Shown here: piece after piece, positions 55,856 to 64,000 of the stretch | Layout: each line of letters starts with the position of its first letter | Position numbering within the stretch: position 1 is the stretch's first letter | DNA from: Deinococcus sp. QL22 | GTDB taxonomy: Bacteria; Deinococcota; Deinococci; Deinococcales; Deinococcaceae | Direction: 5' to 3' | DNA: 64,000 nt | NCBI RefSeq assembly: GCF_023370075.1 | Contig: NZ_CP097149.1 | Span: 1,725,001 to 1,789,000 of the forward strand | Made by a program: the position numbers and the translations under genes | Notes under the pieces: model-generated | The model's database searches: none | What the model saw: only the letters and a program-made list of their open reading frames with translations | What the model was told of the DNA's origin: nothing

Positions 55856-56608
55856 TTACTGCCCTTTAGCCCACCCCTGCACCGCCGCCGCCTGATAAGC
55901 CGCCAACCCCGTCCGCGCCTTGTCAATATTTTTGGTGAATCTAGGGTCGTTCACCCACATTTCGCTGACATTGGCAAACATGCTGGGAGGGGAGTCGTAG
56001 TACCAGCGGCACTGGTGCGCGTGGTGCTGGGCCACAACAGCGCTGGCTTCAGGCGAGTCGGGCGGCGTTCCGGCGTCCATCAGGCCGATGTAGGCAGCGG
56101 TGATGGCATTCATTTCTGCCTTGATGGTGTCCCAGTCCTGCTGGGTGTACCGCTTCACGCGCTCGGTACTTTGCTTGTAGGCGTCGGTTTCGCCCCAGCG
56201 GTCTTTGGCTTCCTGCTCGTACTCGGCGGGATCGAAGCCGTCGAACAGCTTGCTTAGGTCTTCTTTGCTCATCTCGGTCATGGTTTTTGCTCCTTCGGCG
56301 GCGGCCAGTAGGGTTTCTAGGGCGTCCAGCATGGCCTGATTGCGCTTGGCCTGCTCCTGCAACAGCTTGCGCTGAAGCTTCAGGGTTTCCAGCTCGTCGG
56401 CTTCGGGGTCGTCCAGCACGGCGCGAATGTCGTGTAGCGGCAATCCCAGTTCCCGGAACATCAGAATGCGGTGCAGGCGTTCTATGTCGCCCGCCGAATA
56501 CAGGCGGTAGTTGCCTTCCGTGCGGGCCGATGGTTTCAGCAGCCCCAGTTCGTCGTAATGGTGCAGCGTGCGAATGCTGACGCGGGCCAGTTTGGACAGT
56601 TCGCCCAC
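55856..56608 (-). CDS. MerR family regulator with TipAS domain
   Basis: 250 residues from GTG 56608. Residues 1-65 form the MerR winged helix (ELSKLARVSIRTLHHYDELG, LLKPSARTEGNYRLYSAGDI), a coiled coil follows (LQRKLLQEQAKRNQAMLDAL), then a TipAS-like domain (AEYEQEAKDRWGETDAYKQS). The normal MerR start lies about 14 residues earlier: an AAGGAGGTGA site (56657-56666) is placed for an ATC codon at 56650, giving SISTQQITETDSSWTVGEL. GTG 56608 has no such site. TipA-type proteins bind thiopeptide antibiotics. Confidence 0.88.
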   Translation of the reverse strand: MGELSKLARVSIRTLHHYDELGLLKPSARTEGNYRLYSAGDIERLHRILMFRELGLPLHDIRAVLDDPEADELETLKLQRKLLQEQAKRNQAMLDALETLLAAAEGAKTMTEMSKEDLSKLFDGFDPAEYEQEAKDRWGETDAYKQSTERVKRYTQQDWDTIKAEMNAITAAYIGLMDAGTPPDSPEASAVVAQHHAHQCRWYYDSPPSMFANVSEMWVNDPRFTKNIDKARTGLAAYQAAAVQGWAKGQ

Positions 56609-56656
56609 CGTCCAGCTTGAATCCGTTTCTGTAATCTGTTGCGTGCTGATGCTCGT

Positions 56657-56705
56657 TCACCTCCTTCTGACCACAGCGTAGGGGCTGACCCCGCGTGAGG
56701 GTCAA
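56657..56705 (-). promoter_or_regulatory. MerR-type promoter with 19-bp spacer and dyad
   Basis: On the minus strand -35 TTGACC (56705-56700) and -10 TACGCT (56680-56675) are 19 bp apart, the long spacing that MerR proteins correct by twisting. The dyad TGACCC-N7-GGGTCA (56686-56704) lies in the spacer. A perfect AAGGAGGTGA (56666-56657) follows. Autoregulation by the MerR/TipA protein is likely. Confidence 0.8.
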
Positions 56706-56746
56706 GTGGGGGAGAGCGCAAGCGAGCAGGCAGCTACACTGCGGCC

Positions 56747-57577
56747 ATGAGCGCCCCGTCTCCTCCCCTTTCCGAGCGGGCGTCATTCTGGCGCGATGCC
56801 GAATTGCCGGGGGTCAACATGCTCACGGCCCGCTATGTCACCCACCGATTTCTGCCCCACGCACACGATTCGTTGGTGTTGGGCGTCATAGAGCGCGGCG
56901 CGGAAAGTTTTCGCTACCGGGGAGCGCGGGTGCTGGCTCCGGTGGGCAGCGTGGTGGTCATTCCGCCCGGCGAGGTGCATACGGGCGAAGCAGGACGGCC
57001 CGGAGGCTGGGATTACCGCGTCATGTACCTCCAGCCACACTGGATAGAAGCTGTGGGCGGATTGGTTTCAGGCGGTTTTACGGGCAGCGTCCTGACTGAT
57101 TCGGCGCTGGCCTCTGCGGTGAGGCGGGCGCAGTTGACACTGACCCACCCGCACGCCTCTCCGTTGGTGCGGGAAATAGTGTTGCAAGAAGCCCTGACTC
57201 TGCTGCTGGCCCGCTACGCAGACACGCGGTCAAACCCAAGCCCCACGCACGCGCCTGACGCTGTGCGGTCTGTGCAGGCCCGTCTGGATGCTCACCCGGA
57301 ACAGGCCGTCAGCCTGACCGAATTGGCCCTGGGGGTGGGCCTCAGCCCGGCGCATCTGGCCCGCACTTTCCGGTCTGTGGTGGGTGTCGCGCCGCATACC
57401 TACCAGATGACGGCGCGAGTCGGGTTGGCCCGCGACCTGCTGGACGCTGGAGAAACGCCCGCCTCCGCCGCGTTGTTGGCGGGCTTTGCAGATCAGGCGC
57501 ACCTGAACCGGGTCTTCAAGCGGGTTGTCGGCGTGCCGCCGGGACTCTACCGCCGCACGTTCGCGGCGCGGCCCTGA
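56747..57577 (+). CDS. AraC family transcriptional regulator
   Basis: 276 residues from ATG 56747, 6 nt after TACACT (leaderless). The first half is an AraC-type cupin (FLPHAHDSLVLGVIERGAES, VIPPGEVHTGEAG). Residues 180-270 hold the two HTH motifs (SLTELALGVGLSPAHLARTF, TPASAALLAGFADQAHLNRV) and the family ending FKRVVGVPPGLYRR. It is followed 77 bp later by azlCD in the same direction and probably activates them in response to an amino acid. Confidence 0.9.
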   Translation: MSAPSPPLSERASFWRDAELPGVNMLTARYVTHRFLPHAHDSLVLGVIERGAESFRYRGARVLAPVGSVVVIPPGEVHTGEAGRPGGWDYRVMYLQPHWIEAVGGLVSGGFTGSVLTDSALASAVRRAQLTLTHPHASPLVREIVLQEALTLLLARYADTRSNPSPTHAPDAVRSVQARLDAHPEQAVSLTELALGVGLSPAHLARTFRSVVGVAPHTYQMTARVGLARDLLDAGETPASAALLAGFADQAHLNRVFKRVVGVPPGLYRRTFAARP

Positions 57578-57654
57578 TTCTGGCTGTACGTCGCGGTGGC
57601 CTACCGCAAGATCGTTCAAGACGCCCCCGGTTCGCTTCTCCTATCTTGACGATC

Positions 57655-58383
57655 ATGACCCTGCCCACTCCTCCCTCACCCGCCTTCTGGCCCCCGTTCT
57701 GGCGCGGCTTTCGTGCGCTGATGCCGCTGTGGTTGGGCATGGTTCCCTTTGCCGTGGCCTACGCGGTCACGGCGCGGGCGGCGGGCCTCAGCGTGCTGGA
57801 CACACAACTGATGAGCGTCACCGTGTTCGCGGGTGCGTCGCAATTTGCCGCCGCTGGGCTGTTCGCCAACGGAGCGAGCGCTCTGGGCATCATTGCCACC
57901 ACCGCCCTGCTCAATGCGCGGCATGTGCTGTACGGCCTCAGCCTCTCGCGCACGCTGCCGCTGACCCGGCCCCAGCGTGTGCTGGCCGCCCAATTCCTAA
58001 CTGACGAAGCCTACGGCGTGGCGGTGGTGCGCGGCCCGCAGGAACCCGGCGGCCTCACCTTCGCCTTCCTGCTGGGCGCGGAACTGAGCCTGTATTTCAT
58101 CTGGAATCTGTCTACGTTGGTGGGCGCGTTGGCAGGCGCGGTGCTGCCCGATCCGGCGGCGCTGGGTGTGGCTGTCGTGTTCCCACTGGCCTTTCTGGGT
58201 CTGCTGGTGCCCCTGCTCAAAGACCGTTTGACCGTGCTGGTGGCGTTGGCATCGGGCTTGGGCGCGTGGGGCCTGTCTCGCATTCTGCCCGGCGGCTTGG
58301 TCATCCTGCTGGCCGGAATCGGCGGGGCGATGCTGGGGGCCTTCCTGTCTACCCGCAACCAGAAGAAGGCCATCCAAGCATGA
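57655..58383 (+). CDS. azlC: AzlC family branched-chain amino acid exporter subunit
   Basis: 242 residues from ATG 57655, 7 nt after TATCTT; the TTG at 57646 overlaps that promoter. FWRGFRALMPLWLGMVPFAV, VTVFAGASQFAAAGLFANGA and LNARHVLYGLSLSR are AzlC signatures; about seven membrane segments. Works with AzlD to export branched-chain amino acids. The next gene overlaps by 4 bp. Confidence 0.92.
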   Translation: MTLPTPPSPAFWPPFWRGFRALMPLWLGMVPFAVAYAVTARAAGLSVLDTQLMSVTVFAGASQFAAAGLFANGASALGIIATTALLNARHVLYGLSLSRTLPLTRPQRVLAAQFLTDEAYGVAVVRGPQEPGGLTFAFLLGAELSLYFIWNLSTLVGALAGAVLPDPAALGVAVVFPLAFLGLLVPLLKDRLTVLVALASGLGAWGLSRILPGGLVILLAGIGGAMLGAFLSTRNQKKAIQA

Positions 58384-58676
58384 GCGTGCTGCTCGTCATT
58401 TTCCTGATGTGGGCCGTGACCTACCCGGTGCGCTGGCTGGGCCTGAGCCTGGGCCGCCTGCATCTGCCCCCCTTCTGGCTGTCGTTTCTGCAATTCGTAC
58501 CCGTCAGCGTGTTCGCCGCCCTGGTGCTACCCGAAGTGCTGGGCAGTCCCGAATGGCCCCGCCGCCTGGTGGCCTGCGTGGTGGGCGGCCTGCTCATGTG
58601 GCGCACGGGCAGTCTGGCCCCCGGAATCTTGGGCGGATTCGCGGCGTATTGGGCGGTTCGGGTCTTGGGTTTGTAG
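58380..58676 (+). CDS. azlD: AzlD family protein, partner of AzlC
   Basis: 98 residues, three membrane segments. MWAVTYPVRWLGLSLGRLHL, PFWLSFLQFVPVSVFAALVL and the C-terminal GGFAAYWAVRVLGL match AzlD. ATG overlaps the azlC stop. Confidence 0.91.
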   Translation: MSVLLVIFLMWAVTYPVRWLGLSLGRLHLPPFWLSFLQFVPVSVFAALVLPEVLGSPEWPRRLVACVVGGLLMWRTGSLAPGILGGFAAYWAVRVLGL

Positions 58677-58790
58677 AACCCTGCTGACCAACAGGCAGCC
58701 CACCAGCGTTTGAGTTCTCTGTCCCCCATTTGGCCTGTCTGACACAGACCACCACCCACTCACTGTTCCCTGCGCTATGCTATTCCCCGC

Positions 58791-60536
58791 ATGACTGGCC
58801 CGGAACCACGTTCACAAACAGACATCGGGGCGCTGCCGCCTCCGGCAGTCATTGATGGCAAATATGAAGTCGTGCGCGAGGTTTCGCGGGAAGGGAACGT
58901 CACGGTCAGCGAGGTGCGGGCAGGCGAGGGTGTAACCCGGCGTGTGGCGTGGTTCGACGTGAGTACGCCCGCAGATCGGCAGGGCTTCCACGCGTACCGC
59001 ACGGCGCTCAGAGCCGTTCAGCCTGCGGGCCTGACCGATGTGGTGGCGCGGCCCGGAGCCTACTACGCGGTGTGGCAACCGGTGACCGGACTGCCGCTGG
59101 CCGATCTATTGGCCCAGCCCAAAAAGCAGGAAGAAACGGTAGAAGCCCTGCGCGAACTGACTGCGAGCTTGGCCGAAAACGGCTTTGCCCTCAGTGACGC
59201 CGATGTGGTGCTGGACGGCCTGGAGCCGCGTGTGGCCTACCTGCGCCCCGCGCCCGCTGGCCGCATCCCCGAAGAAGTGGCCCTGCTCAATCAAGCGGCA
59301 CTGGCTCCCCTGTTGGGCGGCAAAATCAAGCGCAAGCGGCAGCCGGGGGCGTGGCTCACGTTTATTCCGGGCCTGCTGTTTTTGGGCGGTGCGGGCTATC
59401 TGGGGGCGCAGGCGGCGCAGGTGTACCTCAATCCCCCGGTGCGTGAGGTCGCGGCGGTCACGGGCCAGAATGCCCAAACAGCGGCAGAGGCGCTGGCGAA
59501 AGCCGGATTTCTGGTGGAATACACCGACGGCGAGAGTGCGGGCCTGCCGGTGGGCGCAGTCATCCGCCAGGATCCTGCCGCCGGAACCAACCTACCCGTA
59601 GGCCGTCAGGTCGTGCTGACCGTCAACAACCCGCCGCCGCTAACTGTGCCGAGGCTGGAAGAACTGACGCCCGATCAGGCCCGCGCCGCCCTGCGCGACC
59701 TGTCGCTGACGCTGGGCAAGGTGGTCAAGATAGACGGCAGCCTGACCAACACGCCCGAAGGCCGGATCATCGCGCAACTCCCTGAACCCGGTTCCACCAT
59801 GCAGCGTGGCCAATCGGTGCAGATCATGGTGTCTACGGGGGTACAGGGCAAGGCCACTTTTATTGCCGACCTGACGGGCATGACCTATGCACAGGCCCGC
59901 GAACACGCCCGCGCCGCCGGATTGGTGGTCACCGATACCAAGCCGCAGGCCAGCGACCGTACCGAAAATACCGTGCTGGCGCAAACGCCCGCGCCGTATG
60001 TGCGTGTGTCGGTGGGCAGCCCGGTCATACTGACCATTGCCACCGCCCGCTACACCGCCCCCAGTTTGCCAGCGGGCAGTTTGCCCCTGCCGCCGCCATA
60101 TGTGCCGCCCGTGCCCGTGCAGCCCGAACCCCCTGTAGAGGAGCCTGTGCAGCCGGAGCCTACGCCGGAACCCGTGCCGGAGCCTGTGCCAGAAGCGACG
60201 CCAGAGCCGGTCACGCCCGACGCCGAACCCGTGACGCCCGAGACCATCCCGGCCACCCCGCCCGCCGAGGAAGCTCCTGCCGATTCACCTGTGCCGGATG
60301 CCAATGCTCCGGCTTCCCGCAGCATCAACTTCCAGTACACCTTCCCCGCCGATCTGCCTGCCGGGAGCTACAGCATCGTGGTGCGCGATCAGGACGGTGA
60401 GCGTGAGGTGTTGTCAGCCACCGACAGCGGGCAACTGGCCGGAGCCACCGCCAGCAAATCCGACCTGGCGGTGCGCGGCGATACGGTCTTCGTCATCCGA
60501 CGCGACGGGCAGGAATTTGCCACCGTTGCCCCGTAA
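58791..60536 (+). CDS. PASTA-domain membrane protein with degenerate kinase domain
   Basis: 581 residues. Residues 20-160 resemble a Ser/Thr kinase N-lobe and hinge (VIDGKYEVVREVSREGNVTV, YYAVWQPVTGLPLADLLAQP) but the Gly loop is not conserved and no VAIK Lys, HRD or DFG can be found. One membrane helix (AWLTFIPGLLFLGGAGYLGA, about 185-205), then three PASTA domains (AAVTGQNAQTAAEALAKAGF, PRLEELTPDQARAALRDLSL, ADLTGMTYAQAREHARAAGL), a Pro/Glu-rich spacer and a C-terminal domain. Probably a cell-wall sensing pseudokinase. Transcribed with the cysteine desulfurase gene. Confidence 0.85.
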   Translation: MTGPEPRSQTDIGALPPPAVIDGKYEVVREVSREGNVTVSEVRAGEGVTRRVAWFDVSTPADRQGFHAYRTALRAVQPAGLTDVVARPGAYYAVWQPVTGLPLADLLAQPKKQEETVEALRELTASLAENGFALSDADVVLDGLEPRVAYLRPAPAGRIPEEVALLNQAALAPLLGGKIKRKRQPGAWLTFIPGLLFLGGAGYLGAQAAQVYLNPPVREVAAVTGQNAQTAAEALAKAGFLVEYTDGESAGLPVGAVIRQDPAAGTNLPVGRQVVLTVNNPPPLTVPRLEELTPDQARAALRDLSLTLGKVVKIDGSLTNTPEGRIIAQLPEPGSTMQRGQSVQIMVSTGVQGKATFIADLTGMTYAQAREHARAAGLVVTDTKPQASDRTENTVLAQTPAPYVRVSVGSPVILTIATARYTAPSLPAGSLPLPPPYVPPVPVQPEPPVEEPVQPEPTPEPVPEPVPEATPEPVTPDAEPVTPETIPATPPAEEAPADSPVPDANAPASRSINFQYTFPADLPAGSYSIVVRDQDGEREVLSATDSGQLAGATASKSDLAVRGDTVFVIRRDGQEFATVAP

Positions 60537-60560
60537 CAGGTGGCGCAGACTGAAGTCCCT

Positions 60561-61694
60561 ATGATTTATCTCGATTACGCGGCCACCCACCCCATGACCC
60601 CAGAAGCGTTGGCGGCCTACGTGCAGGGGGCGGCGTTGCCCGGCAACCCGGCCAGCGTACACGGCGCAGGGCAGGCGGCCCGTGAGCGGCTGGAAGAAGG
60701 CCGGGCGCGGGTGGCCGCCGTCCTGAACACCGATCCCCGCAACCTGATCGCCAACGGCGGCGGCACCGAAGGCGACAACCATGTGCTGCTGGGTATGGCG
60801 CGGGCGTGGCAGGAAAAACACGGCAGGCCCGGCCACCTGATCACCACGCCCACCGAGCATTCGGCGGTGCTGGCCCCCGCCCGCGCCCTGGCCGCGCAGG
60901 GCTGGGCCGTGACCTGGTTGGCCCCCGACGCGCATGGCCGCTATAGCCCTGACCAACTGACCGAAGCCCTACGCCCTGAGACAGCATTGGTCAGTATTCA
61001 CCACGCCAACAACGAGATTGGCACCGTGCAGGACACGCCTGCGCTGGCGGCGGTGGCCGCTGCGAAGGGCGTGCTGTACCATACCGACGCGGTGCAGGCT
61101 CCCGGCGTGCTGAAGCTGGATGTGGCCGCGTGGGGCGTCACGTTTGCCACCATCAGCGCCCACAAATGGGGCGGGCCGCGTGGCGTGGGCTTCCTGTACG
61201 TGCGGCGCGGCACGGTGCTGCCTGCCATCACGCTGGGCGGCGGGCAAGAAGGCGGCCTGCGCCCCGGCACGCAAGACACGGCGGGTGTGTACGCGGCGGG
61301 AGTGGCTCTTACCCAGGCTGAAGCAGAGCGGGAAGCCACGTTTACCCACCTGTCGGCCCTGCAAGCGCGGTTCATGGGGCGCATTTCGGCCATTCCGAAT
61401 CTGCGGGTCAACCATCCACCGGAAGGCAGCCCCAAAGTCGTGTCGGTGACGCTACCGGGGGCCGACGGCGAGGCCCTGCTGATGAATCTGGACATGCTGG
61501 GCATCGCCGCGAGTGCCGGGAGTGCCTGCGCCGCCGGAACCATGCAGCCCAGCCATGTGCTGAGCGCCATTGGCCTGAGTGAGTCCGACGCCCGCGCCAG
61601 CCTGCGCTTTTCTTTTGGCCGGGCCACCACCGACGCCGAAGTGGATAGCGCGGCAGACGCTCTGGCGCAGGCGGCAGCATGGAGCCGAGGTTGA
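60561..61694 (+). CDS. Cysteine desulfurase (NifS/IscS family)
   Basis: 377 residues from ATG 60561 (MIYLDYAATHPMTPEALAAY); GTG 60540 would add 7. The PLP Lys is in TISAHKWGGPRGVGFLYVRR, His contacts PLP in THTEHSAVL-type sequence TPTEHSAVLAPARALAAQG, and the mobile Cys loop is ASAGSACAAGT. GTEGDNHVLLG is the variant of the phosphate cup. Class I. Provides sulfur for Fe-S clusters, tRNA thiolation or thiocofactors. Starts 25 bp after the PASTA gene; the next HD gene overlaps its 3' end by 16 bp. Confidence 0.94.
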   Translation: MIYLDYAATHPMTPEALAAYVQGAALPGNPASVHGAGQAARERLEEGRARVAAVLNTDPRNLIANGGGTEGDNHVLLGMARAWQEKHGRPGHLITTPTEHSAVLAPARALAAQGWAVTWLAPDAHGRYSPDQLTEALRPETALVSIHHANNEIGTVQDTPALAAVAAAKGVLYHTDAVQAPGVLKLDVAAWGVTFATISAHKWGGPRGVGFLYVRRGTVLPAITLGGGQEGGLRPGTQDTAGVYAAGVALTQAEAEREATFTHLSALQARFMGRISAIPNLRVNHPPEGSPKVVSVTLPGADGEALLMNLDMLGIAASAGSACAAGTMQPSHVLSAIGLSESDARASLRFSFGRATTDAEVDSAADALAQAAAWSRG

Positions 61695-62293
61695 CCGTTC
61701 CGAGTGCTGCCGTGGCCGAGCAATTGCTGCTAGACGCCGAGGCCCTGAATCCCGGCGCGTGGGTACCGCACTCGCGCAATGTGGCGTTGGCCGCCCAGTA
61801 CATTGCCGAGCGGCACCCCACCCTAGACCCCCAGCGGATGCACACGCTGGGTCTGCTGCACGACCTGGGCCGCCGCACCGGGCCGAATAAAGACCGTCAT
61901 ATTCTGGACGGCTACGATTTCCTAATGGCGCTGGGCTACGAAGACGCGGCCCGAATTGCCCTGACCCATTCCTTCGCTATTCCCGATCTGGACACCCTGC
62001 AAGGCGCGTGGGACGGCACACCGGACGAATTCGTGCGGCTGGGGCAACTGCTGGCTCCCCTCACCCTGTCGGAAGAAGACCGTTTGCTGCAACTGTGCGA
62101 CATGTTGGCGCTGGCCGACGGCTTTTGCACCATGCAGGAGCGGATTTTGGATGTGGCGTTGCGCTACACCGTCAACGACCGCACCCCGGAGAAATGGCGA
62201 GCGCAATTGGGCCTCAAAACCCACTTCGATGGAGTCTGCGGGGTCAATATCTACCGCCTGCTGCCGGGAATGGTGGAGCGGTTGCTGGCGTAA
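61679..62293 (+). CDS. HD-domain phosphohydrolase
   Basis: 204 residues. The metal ligands are H in VPHSRNVALAAQYIAERH, HD in LGLLHDLGRRTGPNKDRHIL, H in ALTHSFAIPDL and D in LLQLCDMLALADGF. Overlaps the desulfurase gene by 16 bp and probably ends the operon 58791-62293. Substrate not deducible; a nucleotide is usual. Confidence 0.83.
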   Translation: MEPRLTVPSAAVAEQLLLDAEALNPGAWVPHSRNVALAAQYIAERHPTLDPQRMHTLGLLHDLGRRTGPNKDRHILDGYDFLMALGYEDAARIALTHSFAIPDLDTLQGAWDGTPDEFVRLGQLLAPLTLSEEDRLLQLCDMLALADGFCTMQERILDVALRYTVNDRTPEKWRAQLGLKTHFDGVCGVNIYRLLPGMVERLLA

Positions 62294-62354
62294 GTTGGGC
62301 CTCGTCCACCTTTAGCAGGATGCGCGACACTGCCCAACAGAACTACAGTTCAGC

Positions 62355-63002
62355 ATGACTCGGCGTCAATGCTTGACTGTATTTTTGTGCTGCGGCCTGT
62401 GCATGACGGCACAGACTGGCGCGTCTGCCGCGCCGCTGAAGCTTTCCTACACTGGCAGGAGCGTTACCGTGCGGCAAGCGGGCCGCGTCCTGTGGAGCAG
62501 AGCGATGCGGGCCGAAACCTTTCCCGCGCATGAGGGAATCTTGCACACGGCCCCATTGCGCGGCGTGCTGGGGCGTGTGGCTTACGTGACCTCCTGCACC
62601 GATGGTTCACGTCTCTACTGTTTTACGGCGGGTTTTGACAAACGCAGCGGCCATCCTCTCTTCACGGCAAATGGAACTCCTGTAGCCATTGGCGCGGGCC
62701 AACTGATTACCAACTACTGGAGCGACCCAGCAGATATGCCCTTTACCGTCGTGCAGGGGACGCGCATTGATCTCAGCACTGGCAAGGCCAGCCGCGTCGC
62801 GTTCTCTATTCCGCCCCGGCCCGGTTGCGGCAGCCTGAATATCTCGGTGGGCCTGATCGGGCGCACCACTTACGATGCCCGCTTTGCCTATGCTGAGCAG
62901 GATGATAAATGCGGCGCGTTTGTGGCCCGCTTTGATTGGCATGGCCCCAATTCACAACAACCGGTGCTGCTTCCCTACAAAAAAACACCCGCCACTCCGT
63001 AA
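62355..63002 (+). CDS. Secreted hypothetical protein
   Basis: 215 residues. Signal peptide LTVFLCCGLCMTAQTGASAA followed by a beta-rich domain with several aromatic strands (KLSYTGRSVTVRQAGRVLWS, GRVAYVTSCTDGSRLYCFTA, ISVGLIGRTTYDARFAYAEQ). Four mature Cys residues could make two disulfides. TACAGT lies 5 nt before the ATG. No family recognised. The last codons form part of the terminator stem. Confidence 0.72.
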   Translation: MTRRQCLTVFLCCGLCMTAQTGASAAPLKLSYTGRSVTVRQAGRVLWSRAMRAETFPAHEGILHTAPLRGVLGRVAYVTSCTDGSRLYCFTAGFDKRSGHPLFTANGTPVAIGAGQLITNYWSDPADMPFTVVQGTRIDLSTGKASRVAFSIPPRPGCGSLNISVGLIGRTTYDARFAYAEQDDKCGAFVARFDWHGPNSQQPVLLPYKKTPATP

Positions 63003-63022
63003 CAAGGGGCGGGTGCTTTTTT
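62986..63022. terminator. Bidirectional terminator
   Basis: Stem CACCCGCC (62986-62993) / GGCGGGTG (63008-63015), then CTTTTTT on the plus strand and TTTTTTT on the minus strand. It serves both the secreted-protein gene and valS. Confidence 0.85.
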
Positions 63023-63031
63023 AACTCAGGT

Positions 63032-64000
<969 letters not shown>

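Overview
The window is a piece of a Deinococcus chromosome. This genus call rests on the amylosucrase, which closely resembles the D. geothermalis enzyme, the UvsE-type UV endonuclease, high GC, and many genes with a TANNNT element 6-7 nt before the start codon and no ribosome binding site (the leaderless style known from Deinococcus). I cannot name a species.

Positions 1 to about 12,774 are the right part of an integrated mobile element. The N-terminus of a tyrosine integrase runs off the left edge. It is followed by a small HTH repressor with a palindromic operator, three coupled small genes, a secreted protein, a repeat-rich stretch of about 3 kb with a P-loop kinase and a lipoprotein, and then a tightly overlapping minus-strand operon of 12 genes (12,098 to 6,353). 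That operon encodes two microproteins, an excisionase/AlpA-like regulator, a Toprim primase, a RepA-like RecA-fold helicase and several small proteins. Its promoter side is a DnaA-box cluster with a DnaA-trio-like TAG run and an AT-rich segment, so it looks like a real replication origin. The element ends in the 3' half of a tRNA-Arg(TCT), the likely attachment site. No virion, terminase or conjugation genes are visible, so a phage satellite or an integrated plasmid-like element fits best.

From 12,775 to 64,000 the sequence is ordinary chromosome: AIM24 protein, GNAT, SRP RNA, tRNA-Leu(GAG), rpsO, DUF2252, a PDZ serine protease, DinB/YfiT, HD and histidine phosphatases, thioesterase, a complete branched-chain amino acid ABC transporter (24.8-29.7 kb), a guanidine-III riboswitch with its Gdx-type exporter, accD-accA, a penicillin-acylase-family hydrolase, amylosucrase, a giant DUF11 surface protein interrupted by an amber codon, a DAHP synthase preceded by a Phe/Tyr/Trp leader peptide and terminator, DUF2256-uvsE, a GAF-GGDEF protein also interrupted by an amber codon, YlmH-like S4 protein, ZapE-like ATPase, an SMR pair, a TipA-like MerR regulator, an AraC regulator with azlCD, a PASTA protein with a degenerate kinase domain, a cysteine desulfurase, and the 3' end of valS.

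Several short interspersed repeats lie between genes. The points most worth following up are the element's DnaA-type origin, palindromes inside the primase and helicase genes, cassette-like repeats at 3.8-5.5 kb, the aromatic attenuator, a paired operator at 20.3 kb, and the two nonsense codons.
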